A stretch of 64,000 bases of DNA from Cerioporus squamosus (GCA_022592435.1 JABYQS010000051.1:152892-216891), one strand, 5' to 3'; positions 46,129 through 57,690 are shown, counted from the stretch's first letter. Notes: generated by a model not told the origin, from the sequence alone. Numbers and translations are program-made.

Positions 46129-47627
46129 ATGACTCCGTCGCCGCGGTCCCTCCCCCTCTCGCCCTCGTCCCTCCCTGGCCACTCCCCTCACCCAGCCCGC
46201 TCGCCACGCACCTCCGCCATGCTTGACGCCAGGCCGCCACACCCCGACTTCCTCGGTGCGCCCGAATCCCAGGAGCCCCAGTACCTCCAAGACACCCTCG
46301 GTCTCAATCTCCACTTTGACGTGCGTTATCTTTCCCTCCATTCTTCGCGCTGCTCGTATCTTACCTCCGTTCTCCAGTACTCTCTCAACGTTACCGACGA
46401 CTCTAGCTTCTCGTCCGAGGTGTCTGACGACGCGACCAGCGTGCCCGGCCATGCTGATTATGCCCCTGCTTGGTCTACCTCGCCACAGTTCCCCACCGAA
46501 TCTCTTCTCTTCGCCAACAGCACGTCCCCATACCTCTCCGATCTCGCCCTCCCGTCGCCCTCCCCTTCCTTGGCCAGCTTGGCTCCGACGTACCACGACT
46601 CCTACTGGTCGAACTCGGCCCAAGGCACCATGCATCCGCCCTCGGTCAACGTCACCCGGACCTATCCCCCTCGCATCCACATCGAGACCGAGTTCTCCGC
46701 CGCCACCGCCGCCTCTCCCTACACCGCTAGCTCCTCGTTCCACCACTCGCCCACCACCCACCGTTCTCCTTCTGCGATGATGACCACTCCTGTCCATCCC
46801 TACTCCAGCCCTTCCAGCGTGGGGTCTGCGCCTCCCATTACGCCCGAGACCCCCGCCCTCGAGCATGGGTACCATTCGCCCTTCATCAGCCAGAGCTCGA
46901 ACTCGCCCATCTCGCCGTCCCTCATCACCGCTCCGACCATGGGCTTTGTTCCCAAGGATCCGCTCGCTGGTCCCCAGCGCGAGGTGCTGGATCTGGCGCA
47001 GGCTGCGGGTCACCCATGGGGAGGTCCCCTCGTGCCCCAGAAGACCTATCGCCCGCACACACTCAGCGACCGCCGTCGCTATGTGGAGGAGGTCCACCTC
47101 GAGGCTCCGATCATGTTCTTCACGCACAACCCCTCTGGTTGTGGGATCCTCCTCAGGGACGCGATCGCAAGCAAGTTCAGCGCGCTCCTCGACCGCGACG
47201 ACTCGATGTTCGAGGGTCGTGGCCCGTCTGTCTCTATCAGGCTCAACGTAGGGCTTCCCTCGTTTCTCTACTGCTAGAGCTGGCGCTGACGTGCGATCTT
47301 CAGTGGCCCGGTTACGCACCCTGGAGCCGGCAGATCCCCACTAGGGACTTCCGCAGCCCCCCGCACCCTATCACTCGCGCTAAGCTTGCGCGGAATGTGG
47401 CGAAGACCATATCACGCTTCATCCAGGTACGTTCTCAACCGCATGACGTTGATTGGGCTCTGACCGCCGCCCAGGAGATGGAAGCTCAGCCCCAGGAGGA
47501 CGCTGGTGAAGGGAAGTGGCGGGTTGGCTCACGCGGCATCAAGCTCGAGGACCTCATGCTGGTCGGGCTCCAGCACGTATCAATGGGATCGTGGCAAGCC
47601 CACGTCCGCCTGATTCGGCGCCATTGA
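46129..47627 (+). CDS. Basidiomycete protein of unknown function, Ser/Pro-rich with conserved C-terminal domain
   Basis: Four exons with introns at 46321-46377, about 47248-47304 and about 47428-47475, all phase 0, give about 445 residues. The first 290 residues are Ser/Pro/Thr-rich and disordered (PSPRSLPLSPSSLPGHSPHP and similar). The C-terminal third is folded-looking and conserved in character: RRRYVEEVHLEAPIMFFTHN, GCGILLRDAIASKFSALLDR, GPSVSIRLNWPGYAPWSRQI, PTRDFRSPPHPITRAKLARN, VAKTISRFIQEME and IKLEDLMLVGLQHVSMGSWQ. From memory, similar domains occur in other Agaricomycete genomes without assigned function. No DNA-binding or enzymatic motif is seen. The disordered Ser/Pro region plus a compact domain would fit a transcriptional or signalling co-factor, but that is a guess. 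Confidence 0.85.
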
Positions 47628-48906
47628 GATCCTGCTGTGATCTCACCAGGGTTCTTCAGTGCCTAGGACCCTACCCAGCGCCATCGCCTCGAGGCGCTCC
47701 CGCCGTGTTCGGATGTCATGTCACTGGCCTATGCGTTCCCATCGACATTTCTCTGGTCCTCTACATCGCCCTTCTCCACTCCTGCCGCATGCACTCTCTG
47801 CGCCCTCTCTCACGGTCCCAGGCGTGGCACCTCTCACTGCACGCGAGCCTAGATGCCACACACGCTGGGGGCCCGCGTGCCTAAACTGTCAGCCTACCAA
47901 CCGATCCTCAGGGGTGCTTGACGCATCGTTGGGTTGAGCAGGTGGTGGTCGCCGCAGCTGCGCGAGCCCGCATGGACAGCACAACTATTTACCGAGACTT
48001 GCAGGACCGAACCGCCATAGTGGGTTCGTTGGACCTTCTCGGACAGATGTTTCCCTTACATTGGCGTACATGTAAGGATACCCTTGGAGAGCCATCTACG
48101 GGCCTGCTTGGCGTACCCATTGACCTTTTTCCACGCTCGCCTCTGCTCTCCTCCCATCTTCTCTGCTTTCGCTTGTTCGCTCCATCTTGTTCGCGTTTGT
48201 GCTGACGTCTTGCTCTTCGCTTGCTTTCATCGCGTAGAGTGTGCTCCTAGATACCTGATGATGATGATGACGACCACTGGCGACATACCCTCTTCATCGC
48301 TGTTTCTGTTTGTTCCCCGTCATGAGCATGTCTCCCAGAATCCTGTTCTATGTTACCCCTTCTTGTCTTGCTCTCGAGGTTATCCGAAGTAATAGTCGCG
48401 CCCGTGTACGAACCTGTAGCCAATCGTCTCCCCTCCCCGCTCCCCTGGTGCAGTAGCAATAGCAGCAATCCAACGTGTCTCATAGAAAGGTCCCGGCAGG
48501 AAGTGGGACGCGCCGACCGCGGCCAACGTGCGGCCTGCAACAAATTCTGATAACCTGCGATCCTCCGCGATCGGGTCTTCGAGCTTCTCGGGCCTGTGTA
48601 GGAGTGCCGCCGAAGCTTTCGCCGCCCGTCGACGTGAATCGCCTCAACGCCTCAAGGCCATGGAAGACGTTCTTTGGTGGAATGTCATGCACACACTCGC
48701 ACCCCGTTTCCGTCTTGCAGTCCGGGATACACGCCCCATGATTCCGGCTGATGTTCCCGCTTCCCTTCGCCACACACAGGCCACACCCTCGCCACAGTTT
48801 ATCGCATTGCCACATCACATCTCTATCTCCTCCCATCTATCCATGGGAACCGGTCGACAGCTGTGTCGGTGGCTGGAGCTTCCTGCCGCGCGCGGGACCT
48901 GAGGCC

Positions 48907-49170
48907 ATGTGTTCAAGTCCGTCGGCGCCGCCAGATATCCATCCATCGTCCTCCGCCGCGGCTCCGCCAGAAGTCTTCCCTCTGTCTTCACAGTGCCCTT
49001 CCGCATCCACCGGTGCACCGCAAAGTGTCCCTCCGCCGATTCTGCGTGCCTTGCAGACCCCGGAACGCGTCATGCAAGATGTCCATCGTCCACCCTTGAA
49101 TTCTATTCTAGCTTCGGCGCTTCTCTCTGGCGTCGGGCTCGAACGGGACTTGGATGTGCGTGCACACTAG
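48907..49170 (+). CDS. Possible short protein or first exon, unrecognised
   Basis: An 87-residue frame starting MCSSPSAPPDIHPSSSAAAP with a Ser/Pro/Ala-rich head and a helical tail TPERVMQDVHRPPLNSIL, then ASALLSGVGLERDLD. A GT donor follows DLD at 49156 (gtgcgtg), so this may be the first exon of a longer gene; the frame itself stops a few codons later. No family recognised. Coding status is uncertain. Confidence 0.25.
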   Translation: MCSSPSAPPDIHPSSSAAAPPEVFPLSSQCPSASTGAPQSVPPPILRALQTPERVMQDVHRPPLNSILASALLSGVGLERDLDVRAH

Positions 49171-51872
49171 TCGCTGCACGGCACCTAGAACTCTATCCAG
49201 CTTCATCTACATCGCCCGTCTCTATCTGATCTTCCAAAGTGCCCTCAGCTGCCAGCGGCGGCCTGTGCATGGGCTGTGGGGATGCTGCGATGGGCGAGTG
49301 TGTTCGCTGGCATGTCTACATGCAGACATAGCCGGGGCAGTGGCAGGTACGTATCTCTTTATCCCTTATTCGCAGAAGGCACACGGGTGAGTAGCGGAGT
49401 ATGAGCTCATTGTCATAGCCGCTCCATCCATGGGGTTCGTAAGTACACTCTCAATCCCCACCGTTGTTCCCAAGGCTGGCAGGGACGCTGTTCTTTGCTC
49501 AGTCATCGGGATCCTAGCGCGGTCACTGAGTCGAGTATGGATGACTGTCGATGCCGTGAACCCGGGATGTCGTGGGCACATGCCACGATACAGCTGCCAG
49601 ACATGCCGGCGGCGCGGCCCGGAGGGGATGGAACGGAGAGATAGCAGAGGTTGTTCCGTTCCGTTAAGATTGCCTCCGCGTCGCCGCTAGCTTGGGACAG
49701 AGATAACACATCGTCTCTGCGCCGTTTTAGCGGCTGATGTAGTGGCAGGGAGGTGAGTGCCACGACGACGTACTACGTGTGCGAGCGAACTGACAGGATG
49801 ATAACCTAGGTTCTTCACATGGCCTCAAGGTTCTGTTCTTCCGCAGGCTTAACGTCCCCGGTCCTGCCCGTTCAATTACGCAGCAGTGCGGGTGCCCCAG
49901 AAACGTCAGATCCAGTAAATGGTGTGCGTCGCTGATACGCAGGTTGACACACACGGGTGAATGCAGGTGCCAAGTTATCACGATATATCATTGTGAGTAG
50001 CGACTACGAGTCTCATGACAAGGATTACGCGCATACCGCCGCTACTTCTTTGCCCGCTGACCAGATTGAGACAACTTACCGAGGATATCCCTTTCTTTGA
50101 TACAGCAGCTTCTCGGATGCTGTCTCTACGGTAGCTGTCAAACAGCTCATATGGAAGACTTCACAAACAGGCTCGACACATGGTGTATTTCGATGCGACA
50201 ACTGTGGTGCTTCTGGGACTCCGGCGGCCTTACGCACCATGGCGGTACGACTTGTAATCCCCTAATAGCTTCCGTCAACCTGCATCTCCGCCTGCCGCCC
50301 GACAACATGCGACGAGTCTCTTCCTGGGGTAATGCTGTGTGTGCAGTCAGATCGAGCAGTCAAGCGATCCATGTGGTCCGAATACGCAACTTTCATCCCC
50401 TCCTTACGAGACACTACCGGGAACGTCGCCCGGGCTCGGGCGCATTAGCGAGGGTTCGTGCCTGGTAGATTCTCAAGAGACCAAACAGCGAAGCGACCAG
50501 TGAAGCAAGCTGAAGAAGTAGTCTTGCATCCTTATACTGGTATGTGTTCACGGAGACACTTAAAACCGGGTCATATGAAATCTCAGTCGTTTTCATATCC
50601 ATTGATCCGTTCTCCAGGACCCCGATGTCGGAGAGATGTACCCAAATTGTAAGTCGGCGACATGGTCATCAATGGCGGAAGATCGGGTACGGAGTGCAGG
50701 GACGCCGTGTTCCTGTCTTGAACCCCGCACGGAGGCAGACAGATCGATTTTATCTGCCGGCGGCGTTCGAGTGCGCCAACATTGGAGCGGACGTCATTCT
50801 TCCTGAAGATCGTCCATATTGAGCGGACACTTCCCTGCGCAGTGATCGATTTTCTGACAGATCGGTGCGTTCTCCGAGCCCATGTGGCTCACGGGCCAAG
50901 ACGCAGGCCTTCGGCTGATGACAGTCCGGAGGGATCGTTGTCCTGCTGAAGGGTAATCGAGCGAGAATCACTTGTGTGGAATCCTGGGTTAAGTTGCGAA
51001 CTGCTATCTTGACGGTACATTCGCGTTAGCCTTCCGTTGCAGCATGACGCCCACGAAGTAGAAATGATATGGCCCTTTGCCTACACGCCAGGGTCATCAG
51101 GACTCGAGAAAGAACTCCGCATTTGCATAGACAGCGGACTCTCCTACGAATTGATTCGGAGGGACATGCCGTCTCGCCGAGATTACGCTGAGCGGAGCGC
51201 CCTTGTGTCCTGTTCAGCGGCCCGAGGTCACAGGTGTGGACAGGAAAGCTTCTGTAGGTGCCGTGGGCAGAGTTCGCGCAGTCAGTGTAGATCGTCCTTG
51301 CCCGTGTTGAGTCGTGGAACGGGTATCAGTAAAGGTTCGGACATCTTGATGGTCCGCACACTTACCTGCAACTGCAGGATGTGAAAGGGGGTGGTAGCGG
51401 TAGAGTTTGAGGCTAGCTGTCCGAGCCATATGATGTCGTGCCTGAGTACTTACATGATCGCAGGTGTATTGGCGAGTTGGTGGTAAGTTCATACCGGGAA
51501 AGATCTGTAGAATCACTGGGACATCGGTGCTCCGAAGCGTGAGAAGCGAATTCACGGAATGGAGTGCGATAATGGACTACGTACGATGCGTTCGATCAAG
51601 ATAAGTGGTCTATCCAGGACAACGAAGCAGCAGCGCGAACAGTCCGCGCGCGGCGGACTAATGATCGGGGACTTGAATCCGAATCCCCCCAAACGGTTAG
51701 ACAGTGCCAGTATTTAATGTCCTCATACCCATCCTGAGGGATCGTCGTCCTCTTAAGTTCACTATACCTTCCTGCGCGGTACTACAAGGGCTCCTCGGAG
51801 AGCCATGTCAGATGGTCACTTGTGCTGCATCGGGCGCTCGGAAGTCAGTCCGAGAGGAAGAAGACAAAGGCG

Positions 51873-52184
51873 TTAGTAGGTGCGGTTTGTTGCGATAACG
51901 GTCGACGACGGTGAGGGGACAGCTGTGGGAGGAAGAGCGGCCGCTGTGTTGTTGGCAGAGTCGGAGCGCGCGCACTCGCGAACCACGTTGCCTGCCATAT
52001 TCGGAGCTGATGGCGGCTTCCCGATTGGGCAGTCGTTGTACATTGTGGAGGCGAGTGTTTGTTTGCAGCCCACAGCCGCACAGCCATTGTTCTGAAGTTC
52101 CTTCTCCATTGCACGGCACGCGGGCACGCTGGCCACGCTCATTGAGCGTGCACATACAAGCTTATCTCGCCTTATTGTTGCTCG
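51873..52184 (-). CDS. Possible small Cys-containing protein or exon
   Basis: A minus-strand frame running from the second in-frame ATG at about 52140 (MSVASVPACRAMEKELQNNG) through CAAVGCKQTLASTMYNDCP to a Ser/Thr/Pro-rich end (PSPSSTVIATNRTY). Four cysteines within 35 residues and an Asn-rich tail hint at an extracellular protein, but no signal peptide is visible in the frame; an upstream exon would be needed. Not assigned to a family. Confidence 0.2.
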   Translation of the reverse strand, partial: RATIRRDKLVCARSMSVASVPACRAMEKELQNNGCAAVGCKQTLASTMYNDCPIGKPPSAPNMAGNVVRECARSDSANNTAAALPPTAVPSPSSTVIATNRTY

Positions 52185-52410
52185 CCCTGGGATATCTATT
52201 GAACAATGGGTCACCCGTCTTCGTCCCAAGCCTTCTCAAGCATCTGGAACAATAGCACCTATTGGCGAGTGCACATAAATTGCAGCAGCAAGACTTCCTG
52301 CTCTCCAGTACACTGCTGTCAAGCGTCCTACGTCTCCTCTACTCCCTTGGTCTCTGGAGCGCAGCACCAGTCACTCACTTCTAACACTACTCTACCCATC
52401 TGCTCCGACA

Positions 52411-52817
52411 ATGTTAAAGCGAGGCTCTCTTGCTGTCGCTGTCGTCCAGCGCCAGGTCATGATCGTCCAAGGTACGCAGCGGCCACTCTTACAGGGTTAA
52501 ACCAGTACTCACCGTAAGCTGTAGCTTCTCGCACTCACAGTCAGCGGGAGCGATGGGTCGATGTGTACACATACGCACCTTTCGGCGAGCGCGTCTTCCT
52601 CGCTTCGCCCGTTCCTCAAGCCCGCATCTCCTCGCGAGATATCCTCACCATCTTCCCCGCTGAAGACGCTGCGCGCCATCCGACCACTGGCATGCTCGAA
52701 CTTCCCCCGAAAGCGTTCTCCGAATACGTCGAGCTCAGCTCCCGCACACAGCAACGCCACGAGCAGCTCTTCAGCGCGTGGCAGGCCAAGCCTCGACGCC
52801 GCTGGCTCGTGCTGTAA
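52411..52817 (+). CDS. Small protein of unknown function (117 residues)
   Basis: Two exons (52411-52471 and 52525-52817) join across a 53-base intron that has a gtacgc donor and tag acceptor. The product begins MLKRGSLAVAVVQRQVMIVQ, then reads SRTHSQRERWVDVYTYAPFG, ERVFLASPVPQARISSRDIL and TIFPAEDAARHPTTGMLELP, and ends with a basic helix, RTQQRHEQLFSAWQAKPRRR. The N-terminus is basic and hydrophobic without acidic residues, as in a mitochondrial presequence, but that is inference. No family recognised. Steady codon use and a clean intron argue that it is real. Confidence 0.6.
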
Positions 52818-53295
52818 CTGCCGCCTCCGAGTCCTTGTTCCGAACGCCTTGCAACGCACCTTTTTTCACTTTCCCATTCATGACTTACGGCAAGGTTCCG
52901 GTTTTGTATCGATAGCACATCCCCACTGTATCTCGAAGGCTACGCTTGGTTGCTCTCATACCCATCATTGTATTAGTTAGTACTTGTAGACATCTGGATC
53001 ACCCTCTGTATCCCTACGTTATATCTCATATGCTCCAGCGCAGCGAAGGTCTGCTTACATTCACAATACTAGTGTCTCACTTACACAAATGCTCCCGAGA
53101 ACCGTTCCCCGCCGGCGTGGCTGCCTGACGGCAATTCTCCGCGCGAAGTGTATGAATGACAAATGTTACATATGAATCGATCATACTTCAGTAGCTCGAG
53201 TTAACAACAGCAGGGACGATAACGGCAAACTAGACAAGGACAGATATGTATAAACAATCGAACACGCTCGTACTGAAGGGATCAATAGTCAGTCA
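52818..53295. other. Convergent spacer, no gene seen
   Basis: About 480 bases between the small-protein stop and the condensin stop; AT-richer than its surroundings, as expected for 3' UTRs. Confidence 0.45.
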
Positions 53296-56200
53296 CTATG
53301 ATGCGGGCGTCGCATTCGGATCCCTGTAGACCTGCAGAACGAATACAGTCAGAATCCGACGTAGCGAGGCTGGTTCGCGACGGATGCTCACCTTCAGATC
53401 CCACAGATTGCCAACTTTGCGATCCTCCGCTTCGGCTTCCATGACATCGTCGTCCTCCGTCTTTCCATCCACCTCGAGCTTGAGACCGCGCTCGTTGGCA
53501 AGGTGCAATAGACAGATGAAGCAGAAACTTGTGCTGATCTCGTCCATCTTATCTTTCGGATAGGACTGGTGCAAACCGGAAATCACGGACGTGAATGATC
53601 GTGCTTCTTCCGGATCGGTAGGCATGCGTTCGTCCGTGTCCTGAATGTCAGTCGGTATGAGTGCATGTCACAAGGGGATGCGTTCGCGAGACTGACCATT
53701 GCGTCTTCGCCATCATCGACTGCGGGTGCGACGATGTCCAGACCTTTCCATATGTTGTCCTTGAGCTTGCGGACATCGACGCGCTTGGCCCGTTTGGCGT
53801 AATTCACAGCTTCCGGCTTGATACGTCGTGCCTGGCCTTGCGTCGCGGCTAGGAGATCCTGCTCCCCGGCCTCTACAGGCGCACCGCTGTCACCACCGTC
53901 GTATACGTCGTCGAAACCAGGACCATCGTCGTAATCGTCGTGAAAGAATTGGGTAGCAAACGGTATTCCTCCACCGTTCACAGCTAGCAGGAGCATCAAT
54001 GTCAGCCGTGATGAAGTATCGCATGGTTGTGCACTCACTCTCGTCCGCGCCCTCCCCGCTCGGGCCTGCCTGATTTGCAGCGGCCTGTGCCCAGAAGGCC
54101 TCATCGATCTCTCCTTGTGGGCCACCATCCGTTCTCCCACGTTGTCCGCGCATCTTCAGCTTGACAGAAAGTAAGTAACCAGTATCCAGGCATCGAACCA
54201 ACGCAGAGCCACATACCGAAAACTTGGGCTTGAGGAACAACGTTACGAGCTGCTTACTAGAGAAGTGCATGTCGTCCGGCAACGTCTGATTGTTGCGCTT
54301 CTCTTCCTTATCTTTACTCTTCGCCTTCTTGCCCCGCGCACCCCTCTTCGCCTTGCCAGGCGCGGGAAGCGTATTGCCACCACGAGCGGGAGCGGCAAAG
54401 AGTTTGTTCTTGCGGCTCTTGAGGTCTTCCTCGACGGAGGTAAGGAAGTCAATCTTGAAAGCTTCCTTTTTCTCCCGCTTCGGACGTGAGCCGGCTGCTT
54501 CTGCAGCGTCCGCTGAAGCAAACATGATTAGCTGAGTAGGATGATGCTTCAGCGGGGACTCACTTCGACGAACAATCTTCCTGAGCTTCCAGTGTTCAGG
54601 TCCCGCCCAATTCTTGAGGTACGCTTGATCGAAGTAGTTCATCATGCCCTCCCCGTCCTCATTAACCGCCATCACCACCTCGCGCTCGTTCGGCACCCGT
54701 CGAGGATCGAAAGGAACAAACGGACCTCCCGGCCTTGACTCCCCCTGGGCGCCATCGGAGCCGTTCACGGACGCGTTGTCACCATCACCCCCGAAGTCAG
54801 CGCCAAAGTCTCCGTTGAAGTCGTCTGGAACGGCTTGATCACCGATGAAGAAGTCCTCGCCGGCGACGCTCGGTGAGATCCCATCAATGTCCATTGAGTT
54901 GCTGAAGTCGTGAACGTCCCCGAATCCATCGTTGTCGTCGTCGTCATCGTCGCCGTGCGCGTGCTGACTGTCCCGGAAGAATGCGGAGTCGTCCACAGAG
55001 AAGCTGTCCTTACCGAACGCGAAGCCCTCGAGGGACTGCGAGATCTCCTGCTCGTCGATTGCGCCAAGATCGGGCAAGAAGTGCTCTGCAAGATGAGTCG
55101 ATGAGATCGGGACAGTAGTGTACTGTGCTCAGGTACTCACCGCGCAGGTAGCTGAGATCTACTTCGTCGCGAGGCTCCTCCAGCGGCTGTTCCTCCTCGT
55201 CGTCCTTAGCTACGGAATCACTCGCATCGAAGACGACGCGGAGGCTGCCGTCCGGAGTTACGGTGAGCCCGAGATGGTTCATGAGCAGGCCTTGAGCGCC
55301 ACCCTCGTCGAAGTCGGCGCAGGTCTTCCTGAAGAGCGGGTCCACACTGAACTCCAACTCGAGCTTCTTCGTCCGGAGTTGAGCAGGGTTCTTGGCGAGG
55401 GTGGATTCGCTCCTGTACCCCTTGCGCTTGCGCTGGCTCTGACTAGGTTCGCCACCCTCAGGGTTGTCTGAGCCGTTGCCGTCGTCGTCGTCCCGACCTT
55501 CGTTGGCGAGATTGCTGAGGAGCTTGCCAGTCTCGGTCCCGACTGAGTCCACACGCGAGGTCCAAATCTTGACACATCCATCGAGAGTGCACGAGGCGCG
55601 TTGAAAATTGATAGAGTTATCGTTGTTGTTGCGGAGTAGGGACATGTCGTGGAAGTAGTCGATGAGGGCGAAATTCCACGAATTCGCGGCATTGATTTTC
55701 TGCGCACAAAGTCAGCGCCTGGGTAACGGTGCATGATAGTGGAGGAGGGAGAGCGCGAATGGACGGAGTCGATGTTGGTATGGCGGGTAGGTAGACAGGG
55801 AGCACGGAGTATGGCACGCTTTCCCTCTACATCACCTTCACCCGTCGCGACACCTCATGCTCTGCGTATATTGGAAGAGGACTCACGTTATCAGTTGCCA
55901 TCTTCATCCACTGGTCGAAGTTGGAGGCCATGATATCCATGGGGACGTTGATGATGGGAGGCTGGGGTACACTGAGCAGTTGGCTCTTCTGCCTGCCAAG
56001 AGCCGCGGCCCTAGAGCCCTCAGATGCGCCCTCTGCAGGTTCGGGGGCGTTGGGAGCGGATGAGGGGCCCGCCTCTGGCTCGTCTTCGTCGAGAGAGACG
56101 GTGACCTTGGCACTCTTCCTGCGGCGCCTCTTCTCTGCTACATCGTCGTTTATGTTGACATTCTTGAGAGGTGCGCGTGCTTTCGAGCCGCTAGCTGCGG

Positions 56201-56378
56201 AAGGGTCTAGTGAGAAGCTGCCGTCGGGGTCGATACGTTCGCTGAGTCGCTTCTTGGAGAGAGTGCGGTTGGTTGCGGGGCGGGGAGTGGTTTCGCGTTC
56301 TGTGTCGCCGCCGGAGTCAGACTCCACGTACAAAGAGCGCGGGTTCTCTTGCTGAGGGCGAAGACGCGTCGTGGCCAT
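53296..56378 (-). CDS. BRN1: Condensin complex subunit 2 (kleisin, BRN1/CAP-H)
   Basis: The kleisin that closes the SMC2-SMC4 ring and binds the HEAT subunits of condensin, required for mitotic chromosome compaction. Start at 56378 (MATTRLRPQQENPRSLYVES). Conserved N-terminal region: MDIMASNFDQWMKMATDN, then INAANSWNFALIDYFHDMSL, INFQRASCTLDGCVKIWTSR and VDSVGTETGKLLSNLANEG. Then FSVDPLFRKTCADFDEGGAQ and GLLMNHLGLTVTPDGSLRVV. The middle is acidic (GDDDDDDNDGFGDVHDFSNS). Then GPFVPFDPRRVPNEREVVMA, YLKNWAGPEHWKLRKIVRR, and the C-terminal winged-helix part YAKRAKRVDVRKLKDNIWKG with FTSVISGLHQSYPKDKMDEI and STSFCFICLLHLANERGLKL. About seven introns. Complete. Confidence 0.95.
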
Positions 56379-56550
56379 CGTCGGCGGTGGAAGAAGGCGT
56401 GGCTGGGGCGGCGGTGGGGGCAGGAGACAAAGCTGGTGAACGGCCTCGCGCGTTCAACCCTGCGCGACGCGTTCACGTGACAGCTTACGTCAGCCGCGTC
56501 TTCCCTCAACGTGCACCGACACTGGCAAGCCAAGCTCAGTGAGTACGGCC
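56379..56550. promoter_or_regulatory. Short divergent promoter between BRN1 and GGF-repeat gene
   Basis: 172 bases between start codons. It contains ACGCGT (56467-56472), an MluI cell-cycle-type box, and CACGTG (56474-56479), the bHLH E-box, one base apart. A cell-cycle box next to a condensin gene fits periodic expression, by inference. Confidence 0.5.
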
Positions 56551-57690
56551 ATGTCCACTACAGAAGACGACCCCGCGTTCGACCCCGCTTTCGCACTTCT
56601 GCCACCTACGCTCAAGCGGAGCATAGACGACGCCTTCGACTCCGCTGCCGCCCCGCACAAGCGACACAAACCCGCACAGGTCGTTAATTCCCTGCCGGGA
56701 GGCTTCCTGGCCGATGACGTTCCCGCCGGTGGTTTCATCCCTGACGACCCCACTCCAGGTGGCTTCAGCCCCGATGCGGGCGGGTTCGTTGCGGACACGC
56801 AGGCAGGCGGCTTCCTTCGTGAAGGTAGTACCACGTCTGCTATAGACGAAGAGAGCAGTCCGCCCACGCACATCCCATTATCCTCCATTCCCACCGCCCT
56901 CCAGATCCTTGACCTTCAGCCAGACGACGAGGACGTTCTCGCAGTATTCCAGAATGCTGCTACAGGCTGGGGTGACCGTGCTCATGCCCACGGCCTAGCT
57001 GAGGGTTCGCAGGATGCCTTCGTCAGCCGCAAAGACTGGCGTGCCGTCTGCGCTGCTCTTCTTGGCAGCGGACCGTTGACTGATGCGGAGGCTCCTACGT
57101 CCGACAATCATGCGCTCGCTGAGAACGTGGTCGAAGCTTTTGAAGACCTTTCGGATCTTACTGCTGACTCTGTCGAGGAATACGTCAACTCTGGAGGAAC
57201 TGAATCGGACTCGGACGACTCGGATGATGAGTACCAAGAAGGCGGGTTCGTACCGACCAAGAGGAGGTCCGGCGCAGCTGCCTCACAGACACGGTCTTCC
57301 AAGTTCACCAAGGGGCGCCCGTCGCGTACACGCAAATCCTCCTCCGCGTCTTCCGAAGGAGGAGACGAGGGCCGGCATGCCCGCCTGACCGCCCATCAGA
57401 AGAAAGAGTGTCGCACCGCATTCGCACTCTTCTTTCCGGATGTCCCGGACAAGGACCTCGACTGCCAGCGCATCAGGATCAAGGACATCACGCGTGTCGC
57501 GCAGCTACTCAAGGAGAAACTGTCGACTGAGGAGGTGAGCATTCACAACTTCACGCGTTGCGTGAGAGCTAATCGCCCGTTTGCGCATACGCAGACTGTG
57601 GAAATGCTCGAAGCATTCTCGACCGCCCCCGACAAGTCCATGGGACTTGCCGACTTCGAGCGTATGATGGTTGCGACTAAGATGGCGTAA
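56551..57690 (+). CDS. GGF-repeat protein of unknown function, EF-hand-like C-terminus
   Basis: The protein starts MSTTEDDPAFDPAFALLPPT. Residues 45-100 carry five repeats built on P/A-GGF (LPGGFLADDVPAGGFIPDD, then TPGGFSPDAGGFVADTQAGG). A helical region follows (IPTALQILDLQPDDEDVLAV), then an acidic stretch (GTESDSDDSDDEYQEGGFVP), a basic linker and a C-terminal helical pair: TAHQKKECRTAFALFFPDVP, DCQRIRIKDITRVAQLLKEK, and MLEAFSTAPDKSMGLADFER, which resembles degenerate EF-hand helices without a full calcium loop. A probable 60-base intron (57535-57594, gtgagc to cgcag) is a multiple of three, so it does not close the frame. From memory, related proteins occur in other Agaricomycetes; function unknown. 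Confidence 0.85.
   Translation: MSTTEDDPAFDPAFALLPPTLKRSIDDAFDSAAAPHKRHKPAQVVNSLPGGFLADDVPAGGFIPDDPTPGGFSPDAGGFVADTQAGGFLREGSTTSAIDEESSPPTHIPLSSIPTALQILDLQPDDEDVLAVFQNAATGWGDRAHAHGLAEGSQDAFVSRKDWRAVCAALLGSGPLTDAEAPTSDNHALAENVVEAFEDLSDLTADSVEEYVNSGGTESDSDDSDDEYQEGGFVPTKRRSGAAASQTRSSKFTKGRPSRTRKSSSASSEGGDEGRHARLTAHQKKECRTAFALFFPDVPDKDLDCQRIRIKDITRVAQLLKEKLSTEEVSIHNFTRCVRANRPFAHTQTVEMLEAFSTAPDKSMGLADFERMMVATKMA

Larger units (their letters stand above)
47628..52410. other. Gene-poor interval of 4.8 kb
   Basis: The longest stretch of the window without a secure gene. It holds only short frames broken by many stops. The 5' part (to about 48400) may be an extended 3' region of the preceding gene. 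A few GT-AG pairs near 49150-49500 could belong to a multi-exon gene that starts at 48907, but no domain supports it. No LTR, TIR or rRNA/tRNA signature was recognised. Confidence 0.5.

Noticed and set aside
51655..51700. T-arm-like sequence on the minus strand (ggattcaagtcc)
   Set aside because: The 5' side cannot be folded to an acceptor or anticodon arm; looks like chance.
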